Shown here: positions 1-7,772 of the stretch, piece after piece
Position numbering within the stretch: the stretch's first letter is position 1
Layout of the letters: each line of letters starts with the position of its first letter
Assembly: GCA_020532545.1 (NCBI GenBank)
Contig: JAJBAW010000026.1
Location: forward strand, 1 to 36,081
Source of the DNA: Candidatus Cloacimonadota bacterium
GTDB taxonomy: Bacteria > Cloacimonadota > Cloacimonadia > Cloacimonadales > Cloacimonadaceae
Direction of reading: 5' to 3'
Length of the DNA stretch: 36,081 nucleotides
Program-made: the position numbers and the translations under genes
Notes under the pieces: model-generated
Databases searched by the model: none
What the model saw: only the letters and a program-made list of their open reading frames with translations
Told to the model about the DNA's origin: nothing

Positions 1-2
1 TC

Positions 3-863
3 CGCCTCAAAGTCAATCTGGCCGTCGGTGACTATGCTAACGAACAGATCGTGATTGCCAGCCCTGGCGTAAGTCCCAATAAGAGCGTCTCCTGCAGTGG
101 CAGCGTGACAGAAGCGGTGATCGCACCGGAATTATTCATCAGTGAATACATCGAAGGCAACGTCGGCAACGACAAAGCCATCGAAATCTTCAACGCCTCC
201 GGTGCGGAGATTGATCTCAGTCAATTCTCTGTGAAGTTAGCAACAAATGGCGGTGCTTGGAGTACTACGGGCATTGCCTTGACTGGAACTCTGGCCAATC
301 ATGGAGTGTATGTATTGGCAAATTCCGGCGCAAGTGCCGCGATTTTGGCCCTTGCAGATCAAACTTCTACCAGTCTCAACCACAATGGAAATGATGCGAT
401 CGGCCTGTTCTATGGCAGCACGCTGATTGATGTCATCGGGGTACAGGGTGTAGATCCAGGTGCTGGATGGCCTGTGGCTGGAGTAGCAACTGCTACCAAA
501 GATCATACCCTGATCCGCAAACCCTCAGTAATCCAAGGCAATACAAACTGGGCCAGCTCTGCCGGTACTAATACAGATGACAGCGAATGGATTGTGATGC
601 CCGTGAATTATTTCAGCGATCTGGGTACACACAGTTTCAATTCCGGTGACGATCTGGACACCCCTGTGGTCACCATCGTTCTTAATGGTGCTAACGTAGA
701 ACTGAACTGGACTGCCATCACTGGTGCCAATAGCTACCGTGTGGAATCCTCAGATGATCCCTACGCAATCAACTTCAGCTTGGTAGGCATTACAAGTGAT
801 ACTACTTATCCCATTCCTGCTACCCCCGCCAAGAAGTTCTTCCGCGTGATCGCCCTACCCTAA
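3..863 (+). CDS. Surface protein, C-terminal part: lamin-tail domain plus fibronectin-like end domain (5' truncated)
   Basis: The reading frame is open from the left edge, so the start lies outside the window; the GTG at 51 is an internal valine. The first 35 or so visible residues look like the end of one of the roughly 100-residue Ig-like repeats found in the next gene. They are followed by a lamin tail domain (FISEYIEG...NKAIEIFNASG-like core, then GVDPGAGWPVAG and DHTLIRK). The last 70 residues are a fibronectin type III-like domain ending KKFFRVIALP. The whole visible part is clearly paralogous to the C-terminus of the neighbouring 1311-aa protein, which has a signal peptide, so this product is probably exported too. 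Known of the family: bacterial lamin tail domains occur in large secreted or surface proteins, with unclear function. I infer a cell-surface or adhesive role only. Confidence 0.85.
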   Translation, partial: RLKVNLAVGDYANEQIVIASPGVSPNKSVSCSGSVTEAVIAPELFISEYIEGNVGNDKAIEIFNASGAEIDLSQFSVKLATNGGAWSTTGIALTGTLANHGVYVLANSGASAAILALADQTSTSLNHNGNDAIGLFYGSTLIDVIGVQGVDPGAGWPVAGVATATKDHTLIRKPSVIQGNTNWASSAGTNTDDSEWIVMPVNYFSDLGTHSFNSGDDLDTPVVTIVLNGANVELNWTAITGANSYRVESSDDPYAINFSLVGITSDTTYPIPATPAKKFFRVIALP

Positions 864-884
864 ATAATAGTAAATCAATAATCT

Positions 885-911
885 GCGGGATGCTTCGGCG
901 TCCCGCTTTTT
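885..911 (+). terminator. Rho-independent terminator with UUCG tetraloop
   Basis: A 9-bp stem, GCGGGATGC/GCGTCCCGC with one T-G wobble, closes a TTCG loop and is followed by five T residues. It lies 21 nt after the stop codon. An identical hairpin follows the next paralogous gene at 5298-5319. Confidence 0.9.
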
Positions 912-977
912 AGTTTGGGCACAGAGCCTTGTTGTAGCGCAAGACGCCGTTCTTGCGGAAGATTCTGTGTCCAAACT
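912..977. repeat. Nested inverted repeat (14-bp outer arms, 7-bp inner hairpin)
   Basis: Outer arms AGTTTGGGCACAGA (912-925) and TCTGTGTCCAAACT (964-977) pair along 14 positions with one G-T wobble. Inside, CGCAAGA (938-944) and TCTTGCG (951-957) pair perfectly around a 6-nt loop. It sits directly behind the terminator. No function is recognised; it could be a palindromic repeat or a second structured 3' element. Confidence 0.6.
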
Positions 978-1340
978 GCTGTAGTTTACCCCGCAACAGC
1001 CAGCTACATTGAGTAGAGAAAGTTCTGGATTTGAATTCCGGGCTCGCCAAGGTATTTTTTTGTTTGTGGAGATATATCGACTATGCTTAAGAGAGCGTAG
1101 TAGCCGAAGCCTGTGACGCGTACTACTCTTTTACCTGTGCTGCAAAGGAGAAGAAATCAGTTGACGGATTATCGGCCTTCCCATGTACTGTATTTAGTGA
1201 ATATCGCTCTTGCTGCGCCAGTAGTACCCGCTGCAAGAAAGGCATATAGAGTGTTACACACAGATTATTTGAATCTTTTGATAACGGGGCAAGACAGCCC
1301 CATGAGCTTATAACAACTAAGAAAAAGCAAGGAGAATGCC

Positions 1341-4300
1341 ATGCTTAGAAAATGGATTTTAATCTTTAGCCTCGTGCTCAGTCTAGGTTTTGCCTGGGCG
1401 CAGGTTAACATCATCCCCGTGCGCACAGATGTAGCCGGGTTCCCAACGTGGACCGATACGGATGTAGCCGGTACCACCTATTTGCAATTGCTGGTCGCTA
1501 ATGCCAATACCATCAGTCCAGCCATGGATTTTACTGCTTTCAGCGCTGAAACTCTGGATTTCAAAGCCAGAACCTATGGCGGCACAAACGCAGTTGAAAA
1601 CGAAGTCACCGTATCAATTTCCATTAACAATGGAGCAAGCTGGACTGTCTTAGGGACCAGAACTCCTACTACAAACTCATTGGTAAACATGGCACAATTT
1701 GACTTGAGCGCCTACAATGGCACTCAGGTGAAGATCAAGTTTTCTGTAGCAGGAACCAGCAACACTGTTGGTATCGGCATCGACGACATCAGCATCAAAG
1801 GGATGCCGTCTACACCTATGCCTCTGCTTACAGTAACCCCAGTTACTCTCACTGGCCTCAGCTATGTAGAAGGCAGTGGCCCTTCCGCAGAACAGAGCTT
1901 CAGCCTCAGCGGCAGCGCTCTGGACGGCAATGTGAGTCTCATCGCTCCAACGAATTATCAGATATCTCTTGCTAGCGGTAGTGGCTTTGGCAGCAGCCTT
2001 ACCGTAAATCATGTCGCGGGCACAGTGGCCCCGACCACAGTATATACACGTCTTATAGCCGGCCTCAGCGTCGGAGTTTACAATGGCGAAACCATCAACA
2101 TCACAGCCGGAACAGCAATTCCCATATCCGTAACTCTCAGCGGCACCGTCACTTCATCAACACCCACAACCGGCTATTTGGTCGATTTTGACGGCGCTGG
2201 TGAGGTAAAGACCAGTTATGCCACTGGTACGGTAAATCTTAGCGGCCTTGATTGGGATATGACCGAGGCCTTGATTGCTACTTCCACCACGGATTTCCTC
2301 AATGGAATAAGATCCGCACGTTTTAGCGGGAAAGCAACTTCTTCCATGACCATGCTGGCTGACAAAACCGGTGGTCTTGGTACCCTCAGCTTCCCCTATC
2401 GCAGTTATGGCACCGATGCCCAAGTAGCCTGGAAAGCTGAATACAGCAGCGATGCTGGTGCCACCTGGAATCAGATTGGATCAGCCTTCACCGCTACCAC
2501 CACTGTGCAGACTTTCTCTGAAGTGGTCAATGTCGCTGGGAACGTGCGCATCAAGATCAGCCTGGTGGCAGACACCGGAGGCAGCCGAGACAAGCGTTTG
2601 AATATCGATGATATCTTGCTGACCGATTATACTGGTGCGAGTACCCCCACCATTTATGCTACTGGCACTTTCACCGATTTCACCACCTTTACCGGCACTC
2701 CTTCCGCTTCACAAAGCTACAGCCTTTCCGGCGCAAGTCTGACCGGCAACATCACTATCACCGCACCGGCTGGATTCCAGGTTTCCACAGATGACATTGC
2801 CTTTGCTCAGACCAAGTCTGTAGCCAGTACTTTCAGTGGCAGCATCTACGTTCGCCTCAGCGGCGCAAGTGCAGGAACTTTCAGCGGCAATATCGCCCAC
2901 ACCAGCACTGGTGCCACAGCGGTGAATCTGCCCGTAAGCGGAACCGTAATTGCCCCCACCCCCACCATTAGCCTCAGCGGTACTTTGAACGCGTTCACTA
3001 CCACTCCTGGCAGTCCTTCCGCCGTGCAACATTACAGTGTGGAAGGTGTTTACCTGACGGCAAACATCGCGATTACCGCTCCGGCCGGCTTTGAACTCTC
3101 ATTGACCCCAGCCGGAACTTACACCAGCACTTTGCAGCTCAACCATGTAAGCGGAACCGTAGCACCTACAGATGTTTATGTACGCCTTACCGGTGCTGCA
3201 TTAGGCACTTTCTCTGGCAATATCAGCCACAGCAGCGGTGCCGTTACTCAGAATATGGCCGTAACTGGAACCGTGGCTGTGTCCACAGCTCCCTCTGCTG
3301 CCGTGCTCCTGCGCCCCACTCAGATCAGCCTTGCTGATGCCACGCACGAGAGTGCAGTATTGGTGAAGGTGGAGAATTATTCTTCGGATGATGCCCGATA
3401 TCGCTTGTATAATGGCAGTAACCAATACAATCCTTGGAATGCCATAACCAGTGAATGGAGCAACACCTCCAGTTATGGCGCAGGCCCCAATGTTCCCGGC
3501 ACTCCCAGCAGCAGCGTAAGCTGGTGGATTCCTTTCCAAAGAGGAAATAACAACACTATCGTGGCCAGCTATCGTGACCGTTTAGGCACAGGCTATACGA
3601 CCAACTACCAAACCGCCGCTTTGCCTACAGCTACCGCCATCGTCACTGGCGTACCGATCCTGAAATCTCAGGTAAACTTTATCACCTGGAATGATTTCAG
3701 CGTAAAACATGTAGTCCTGGCCTATGATGCCGCAAATACCTTGATCTCAGCAGCTTCCACCGGTCTCACCGATGGCGCTTTCACCGTCTGGGTAGAAACT
3801 GGCACCGCCATCACTCGCATTGAAGTCCGCGATGTGATGAATAATCTCCTCGAATCCGTAACCGGCAACTGGCCGCAAGTTCTGAATCCTCAGATTCTGG
3901 TAACTGGCACGATCGATCCTCTGTTCAACACCGCCGGCCTGCCTTCCGAGGAATTTGGCGAGTACAGCTTGATCGGTCAAGACCTCACCGAAGACATCGA
4001 AGTTACGGCTCCCCTACATTTCGAAATTTCTACAGACTCCGCAGGCCCCTTCACTTCCACCCTTACGCTGGCTCCTTCATTCAATGGTTCTATTTACGTG
4101 CGCATCAATAGCGAAGTAATAGGAGAACACGGGGGCGATATCGTCCACAGCAGCGTTGGCGCCGCAAGTGTCAACTTCCGCGTGGATGGCGAAACCCTGG
4201 CTCCTTCAGGCGTGATTACGGTAACCAGCAACATGACCGCTTTCTATCAGGAACTGGGAACACCCTCTGCCTCGCAAAGCTACAGCTTCAGCAGCACTGG

Positions 4301-5276
4301 ACTCAATTCAGATATCGTCATCACCGCTGGCGCGCCTTATGAGCTCTCTCAGAATGGCAGCACAGGCTGGGCAGCCAGCATAAACGTTGCTTCCAGCTAT
4401 AATGGCCTCATCTACGTGCGTCTTAATGGCATAGCGGTAGGCACACACAATAATGTCGATATTGATCACGTCCATGCCAATGCGAGTCCAGTAAGCATCA
4501 CCGTTTCGGGAACCATAGGTGTACCCGTCGGCCCAGTGGAAAATCTCTTCTTCAGTGAATACATTGAAGGCCTTAGCAACAACAAAGCGATCGAGATCTT
4601 CAATGCCTCGGGATCTCCCGTGGACCTTAGCCGCTACAAAGTGGAACTCTACAGCAATGGCGCTTCAACACCAAATAATACACTGGCTCTTACAGGCATC
4701 CTTGCTGCGGGGGACGTGTATGTAATAGCTAATGAATCTGCCGCTGCAGAAATCCTGGCTGTTGCCGATATCACCTCCACCATCACATATTTCAACGGTG
4801 ATGATGCCCTGGCCCTGCGCTGCATCAATCCTCCCACCCTCCTCGATGTCTTTGGACAGATCGGTGTCGATCCTGGCACAGGCTGGCCCGTGGCCGGAAT
4901 ACCCAATGCTACAGTGGATCACACTCTCATCCGTAAATCCACCGTTGCCCAAGGCAATACAGATTGGGCTGTTCAATTTGGCACCGATGAAGACGATAGC
5001 GAATGGATCGTAATGCCCGTGGGACATCATAGCGACCTGGGCAGTCACGTATTCACTCCTGGTGGAGCACTGGATACCCCCGTGGTCACCATCGTCCACA
5101 CCGGCAACAACGTAGAACTCACCTGGACCGCCATCACCGGCGCCAGCAGCTACCGCATAGAATCCTCAGACGATCCCTATGGAACCTTTACCCTGGAAGG
5201 GACTACCAACAATACCAGTTATGGTATTCCCGCCACTCCAGCCAAGAAGTTCTTCAAAGTGATTGCCATACAATAA
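1341..5276 (+). CDS. Large secreted multidomain surface protein (Ig-like repeats, lamin tail, fibronectin-like end)
   Basis: 1311 aa. The start has AAGGAG about 6 nt upstream and begins a signal peptide (MLRKWILIFSLVLSLGFAWA, then Q). Approximate domain order: jelly-roll choice-of-anchor-like domain (22-155, ending in an IGIDDISI core); Ig-like repeat (162-271); second jelly-roll domain (276-433, LNIDDILL core); Ig-like repeats (436-537 and 538-648); a unique region (650-848); two more Ig-like repeats (849-953 and 954-1063); lamin tail (1067-1205); fibronectin type III-like end (1240-1311, KKFFKVIAIQ). The repeats share a PSASQSYSLSG...ITAPAGF...GSIYVRL core. The C-terminal third is paralogous to the preceding truncated gene. 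The architecture suggests an extracellular adhesin or matrix protein. No catalytic motif is seen. The high Ser/Thr/Ala content fits an exported repeat protein. Confidence 0.85.
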   Translation: MLRKWILIFSLVLSLGFAWAQVNIIPVRTDVAGFPTWTDTDVAGTTYLQLLVANANTISPAMDFTAFSAETLDFKARTYGGTNAVENEVTVSISINNGASWTVLGTRTPTTNSLVNMAQFDLSAYNGTQVKIKFSVAGTSNTVGIGIDDISIKGMPSTPMPLLTVTPVTLTGLSYVEGSGPSAEQSFSLSGSALDGNVSLIAPTNYQISLASGSGFGSSLTVNHVAGTVAPTTVYTRLIAGLSVGVYNGETINITAGTAIPISVTLSGTVTSSTPTTGYLVDFDGAGEVKTSYATGTVNLSGLDWDMTEALIATSTTDFLNGIRSARFSGKATSSMTMLADKTGGLGTLSFPYRSYGTDAQVAWKAEYSSDAGATWNQIGSAFTATTTVQTFSEVVNVAGNVRIKISLVADTGGSRDKRLNIDDILLTDYTGASTPTIYATGTFTDFTTFTGTPSASQSYSLSGASLTGNITITAPAGFQVSTDDIAFAQTKSVASTFSGSIYVRLSGASAGTFSGNIAHTSTGATAVNLPVSGTVIAPTPTISLSGTLNAFTTTPGSPSAVQHYSVEGVYLTANIAITAPAGFELSLTPAGTYTSTLQLNHVSGTVAPTDVYVRLTGAALGTFSGNISHSSGAVTQNMAVTGTVAVSTAPSAAVLLRPTQISLADATHESAVLVKVENYSSDDARYRLYNGSNQYNPWNAITSEWSNTSSYGAGPNVPGTPSSSVSWWIPFQRGNNNTIVASYRDRLGTGYTTNYQTAALPTATAIVTGVPILKSQVNFITWNDFSVKHVVLAYDAANTLISAASTGLTDGAFTVWVETGTAITRIEVRDVMNNLLESVTGNWPQVLNPQILVTGTIDPLFNTAGLPSEEFGEYSLIGQDLTEDIEVTAPLHFEISTDSAGPFTSTLTLAPSFNGSIYVRINSEVIGEHGGDIVHSSVGAASVNFRVDGETLAPSGVITVTSNMTAFYQELGTPSASQSYSFSSTGLNSDIVITAGAPYELSQNGSTGWAASINVASSYNGLIYVRLNGIAVGTHNNVDIDHVHANASPVSITVSGTIGVPVGPVENLFFSEYIEGLSNNKAIEIFNASGSPVDLSRYKVELYSNGASTPNNTLALTGILAAGDVYVIANESAAAEILAVADITSTITYFNGDDALALRCINPPTLLDVFGQIGVDPGTGWPVAGIPNATVDHTLIRKSTVAQGNTDWAVQFGTDEDDSEWIVMPVGHHSDLGSHVFTPGGALDTPVVTIVHTGNNVELTWTAITGASSYRIESSDDPYGTFTLEGTTNNTSYGIPATPAKKFFKVIAIQ

Positions 5277-5297
5277 ATAATAATACCTAAACAATCT

Positions 5298-5327
5298 GCG
5301 GGATGCTTCGGCGTCCCGCTTTTCTTT
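5298..5327 (+). terminator. Rho-independent terminator, duplicate of the one at 885
   Basis: The same 22-nt UUCG hairpin (5298-5319) is followed by TTTTCTTT. The identity with the upstream copy, including the flanking AATCT, suggests the gene and its terminator were duplicated as a unit. Confidence 0.88.
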
Positions 5328-5375
5328 GGCGTGAATTTCGGGCTTGAAAAATGAGCGGCAGAAACCAAATAATCC

Positions 5376-5404
5376 TTGACAGCTTCCCTGATGTTCAGAA
5401 AATA
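5376..5404 (+). promoter_or_regulatory. Possible sigma-70-type promoter of the lipoprotein gene
   Basis: TTGACA at 5376-5381 is followed 17 nt later by an A/T-rich AAAATA or AATATA stretch. It lies between the upstream terminator and the ribosome binding site. The -35 box is perfect; the -10 box is weak. Confidence 0.35.
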
Positions 5405-5428
5405 TACCAAAGACTAAAGGAGAATATT

Positions 5429-6175
5429 ATGAGACCTAAAGTATTAGCCCTGTTTGTCATCACAATGCTGCTTTTTATCTGCGCCTGCAGCAAAAGCAAA
5501 GACGACAATTCTTACAGCTACCCTCTGAAGATCGGCAATTCCTGGACTTATCAGCGCACGCTTTATGAGCAAGATCACGATTTGCCCCCCTTTGTAGGTA
5601 TCATCAAGGCATCGATAGATTCTATTCTGATTTCTCCCAGTGGGCAAGAGTGCTATCGCATGCGTTTTGAAGAAATCTATGAAGGCGAATCGTATTTTTA
5701 CGATCAATATTTAGCCAATCTGCCTGAAGGCCTGTGTAGCTTGGGAGGGAATCCAGGTGTCTTTGAATTAAAGGGAAATAGGGCGATAATGCCCATGTTT
5801 TCTGGCGGCAAAAAAGCTTCCCAAGATGGCGATAGCCCTTGGTTCAGGCACCCTCATCTCTTGATCCCCAAAAATCCTGAAGTGGGAGCCACCTGGATGC
5901 AGCCAGAGGATGACCACTGGTCGGAAGTGCACTACGTGATCCAAGATCCCGAAACCGTGGTTACGGATATCGGCTCGTTCAAATGTCATGTAAAACGCAG
6001 TCACGTGAATTGGGATTCCAGATTTAATGATTATGAGCTTTTTGACTATTACTCCAGCAAAGGTCTGGTCAAATTCTTAGCCCTGGGCACAGGAATAGTG
6101 CGCGATCAAGATGGTCAGGAACGTCAGGAAGATATTTGGGAAGAGATCCGGCTGATAGCCAGCGATCTTAAATAA
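5429..6175 (+). CDS. Putative lipoprotein of unknown function
   Basis: 248 aa from the ATG at 5429, which has AAAGGAG about 8 nt upstream and begins a signal sequence. A longer frame upstream to 5351 would place the hydrophobic segment internally, so I reject it. The lipobox is ICAC with the lipidated cysteine at residue 20, followed by a charged linker (SKSKDD). The mature part opens YPLKIGNSWTYQR, a start often seen in uncharacterised bacterial lipoproteins of the periplasm or cell surface, and appears to be a beta-rich globular domain. No enzymatic motif is visible. It is bounded by a terminator upstream and a gene-free region downstream, so it is probably monocistronic. Function unknown. 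Confidence 0.85.
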   Translation: MRPKVLALFVITMLLFICACSKSKDDNSYSYPLKIGNSWTYQRTLYEQDHDLPPFVGIIKASIDSILISPSGQECYRMRFEEIYEGESYFYDQYLANLPEGLCSLGGNPGVFELKGNRAIMPMFSGGKKASQDGDSPWFRHPHLLIPKNPEVGATWMQPEDDHWSEVHYVIQDPETVVTDIGSFKCHVKRSHVNWDSRFNDYELFDYYSSKGLVKFLALGTGIVRDQDGQERQEDIWEEIRLIASDLK

Positions 6176-6254
6176 TCGATGGGGCCTGAAGAGGTCTCTG
6201 CATAAGCACGACAGGCGCGCAGATGCCGCAGATGCCGCAGATATTAGGGAGGCT

Positions 6255-6283
6255 TCCGGCACTTGCCATCCCTGTTTGCCGGA
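6255..6283 (+). terminator. Hairpin downstream of the lipoprotein gene, possible terminator
   Basis: TCCGGCA (6255-6261) pairs with TGCCGGA (6277-6283) across a 15-nt loop; CTTTTGATTC follows. The loop is long and the T tract is interrupted, so termination is uncertain. Just upstream, 6218-6242 holds 2.8 copies of a 9-bp direct repeat, CGCAGATGC. Confidence 0.35.
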
Positions 6284-6304
6284 CGCGCTTTTGATTCATT
6301 TTTA

Positions 6305-6340
6305 ACACGAGATGACTCGAGTGCTCGAGTCATCTCGTGT
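6305..6340. repeat. 36-bp near-perfect palindrome
   Basis: Arms ACACGAGATGACTCGAG (6305-6321) and its exact complement (6324-6340) are separated by only two bases. No T tract follows, so it is not a typical terminator. It could be a dyad binding site, the tip of a cruciform-forming repeat, or a remnant of a palindromic mobile repeat. Confidence 0.85.
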
Positions 6341-6450
6341 AGAAGCTCCGCTCAAGACAAGTTCAAGTATCAAGGTAGACATTCGGATTCCGTATTCATA
6401 TTGGTATTCGCTGGTTGGTGTTTCCTTCAAAAAAGTCCTCGTACCGGTCT

Positions 6451-6636
6451 TATCTAAAATGCCGTCCCCACGGGACTCAATCCCTTGTGTGGCTGTCGTT
6501 TGCTATCTAAAATACCGTGCCTACAGCACTTAGACGGCCTTTTGAGCATCATGGCTATCTGAAATACCGTGCTTACAGCACTCGTTTGGGTGTTTACTTG
6601 CTGGATTCTATCTGAAATCTTGTCCTGCTGGGACTC
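6451..6636. repeat. Four degenerate 28-bp hairpin repeats phased every 52-53 bp
   Basis: Repeat starts are 6451, 6504, 6556 and 6609, each 28 bp with 24-25 bp between. All begin TATCT(A/G)AAAT and end in a hairpin whose stem changes in a paired way: GTCC/GGAC in copies 1 and 4, GTGC/GCAC in copies 2 and 3. All end ACTC or ACTT. A related cluster lies at 8882-9015. The repeats are too diverged for a CRISPR array. Confidence 0.7.
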
Positions 6637-6900
6637 TGTCTGCTCCTAAACTTCCTCTACCACAGCCTTTACTCCCGCCATGACTTGAAAACCTCAAAAC
6701 CTCAAAACCTGAAAGCTCCGAATCTCTCCTGCGCTACGACAAATTCTCAATTTTCAATTTTCAATTCTCCATTGTCCTCCCCTTTTTTCTTGACAAAAAC
6801 ACCACATAGAAAATCATGGGAATCTAAAGAGGTATTGATAAAAAATATGCGTGTACGACAAAAGATAAATTCGACCAGTAATGATAAGACGATAAAGCTT
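6637..6900. other. Gene-free stretch and A/T-rich leader ahead of nadC
   Basis: It holds short direct repeats (AAAACCTC x2 followed by AAAACCTG near 6689-6714; TTTTCAA/TTCTCAA near 6745-6768) and a TTGACA box at 6790-6795 without a good -10 partner. A 100-nt A/T-rich stretch then leads into the hairpin at 6901. Open frames across this region lack coding character, and I see no supported gene. Confidence 0.5.
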
Positions 6901-6931
6901 AAGCATTTGCAGAACGCAAATGCTTTTTTTT
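6901..6931 (+). terminator. Strong terminator hairpin immediately upstream of nadC (possible attenuator)
   Basis: A perfect 10-bp stem, AAGCATTTGC/GCAAATGCTT, closes a 5-nt loop and runs into eight T residues. The T tract ends only 7 nt before the GGAGG ribosome binding site of nadC. Either it ends a short upstream transcript or it attenuates nadC. A GCTTAAGC palindrome straddling its 5' foot (6897-6904) could support an alternative fold. Confidence 0.8.
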
Positions 6932-6947
6932 GTGCTTTGGAGGAAGT

Positions 6948-7769
6948 GTGCAATTAGATGAGATTATTCGCAAAAGTTTAGAAGAAGACCTGGGTTCTGG
7001 AGATATTACCACCCGCTATCTGGATCTGGAGCCCATGCTGAGCACAGCTTATATGATTGCCAAGGCCGAGGGCATTTTGGCCGGGATCGATGTGGCAGTG
7101 CAGGTATTTAAGGCTGTGGACCCCGAGCTCAAGATCACTCTGTATCGCAAAGATGGCGACAAAGTAATGCCCCAGGACGAGATCCTGCGGGTGGAAGGGC
7201 GTCCTGCCAGCATCCTGCAAGGCGAGCGTACAGCTTTGAATTTCTTGCAGCGCATGTCCGGCGTGGCCACAGTCACCAGACGCATGGTCGATAAGATTTC
7301 CGGGACCAAAGCCCGCCTCTTAGATACCCGCAAAACCACTCCGCTCTTGCGCGAATTGGAAAAATACTCGGTTCGGGTGGGTGGCGGATATAACCACCGG
7401 CACGGACTTTTTGATATGATCATGCTGAAGGAAAATCATCTGCGCGCTGCCGGCGGCATCACGAAAGCCGTGGCCAAGATCAAGAGCCAAAACGCCACTT
7501 ATAAAATCGAGGTGGAAGTAACCAATCAAGAAGAATTGGCCGAAGCTGTGGCTGCGAAAGTGGATCGCGTGATGCTGGACAACATGAGTTTGAAAGAGAT
7601 CCGGGCCTCTGTAAAGGCTTTCAAAAACAAGGTGGAACTCGAAGTTTCCGGTGGAATCAACGAGGAAAACATCCTGACTTATGCAAAAACGGGAGTGCAC
7701 TTCATTTCCAGTGGAGCACTTACCCACTCATATAAATCACTGGATATCAGTTTGCTATTCAAGGAGTAG
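6948..7769 (+). CDS. nadC: Nicotinate-nucleotide pyrophosphorylase (quinolinate phosphoribosyltransferase)
   Basis: 273 aa. It catalyses quinolinate + PRPP to nicotinate mononucleotide, CO2 and PPi in de novo NAD synthesis in the cytoplasm. Family motifs are all present: EDLGSGDITT near the N-terminus, GERTALNFLQRMSGVAT, LLDTRKTTPLLRELEKYSV with the substrate-binding arginines, GGGYNHRHGLFDMIMLKENH, EVEVTN, VDRVMLDN, LEVSGGI and FISSGALTHS. I choose the GTG at 6948: GGAGG lies 4 nt upstream and it puts EDLGSGDIT at the usual distance from the N-terminus. A TTG at 6930 would overlap the terminator T tract. The next gene starts 3 nt after this stop, with its AAGGAG inside the end of nadC, so the two are probably co-transcribed. 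nadA and nadB are not in the window. Confidence 0.96.
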   Translation: MQLDEIIRKSLEEDLGSGDITTRYLDLEPMLSTAYMIAKAEGILAGIDVAVQVFKAVDPELKITLYRKDGDKVMPQDEILRVEGRPASILQGERTALNFLQRMSGVATVTRRMVDKISGTKARLLDTRKTTPLLRELEKYSVRVGGGYNHRHGLFDMIMLKENHLRAAGGITKAVAKIKSQNATYKIEVEVTNQEELAEAVAAKVDRVMLDNMSLKEIRASVKAFKNKVELEVSGGINEENILTYAKTGVHFISSGALTHSYKSLDISLLFKE

Positions 7770-7772
7770 AAT

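Larger units (their letters stand above)
864..1340. other. Intergenic region between the two paralogous surface genes
   Basis: It holds the terminator (885-911), the nested inverted repeat (912-977), and about 360 bp in which I see no gene. Short open frames here have no convincing ribosome binding site or recognisable product. GTAGTA/TACTAC arms near 1097 and 1122 form only a weak inverted repeat. No clear promoter is visible, although the downstream gene must have one because a strong terminator separates the two genes. Confidence 0.6.

Noticed and set aside
1113-1313. Small gene between the two paralogous surface proteins
   Set aside because: No ribosome binding site at its start and no recognisable or compositionally plausible product.
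6451-6636. CRISPR array of 28-bp repeats and 25-bp spacers
   Set aside because: Repeats differ from one another at many positions, with paired stem changes, there are only four, and no cas genes or leader are present.
6685-6957. Gene overlapping the nadC leader
   Set aside because: It would read through a strong terminator hairpin and overlap the nadC start; its product is low-complexity.
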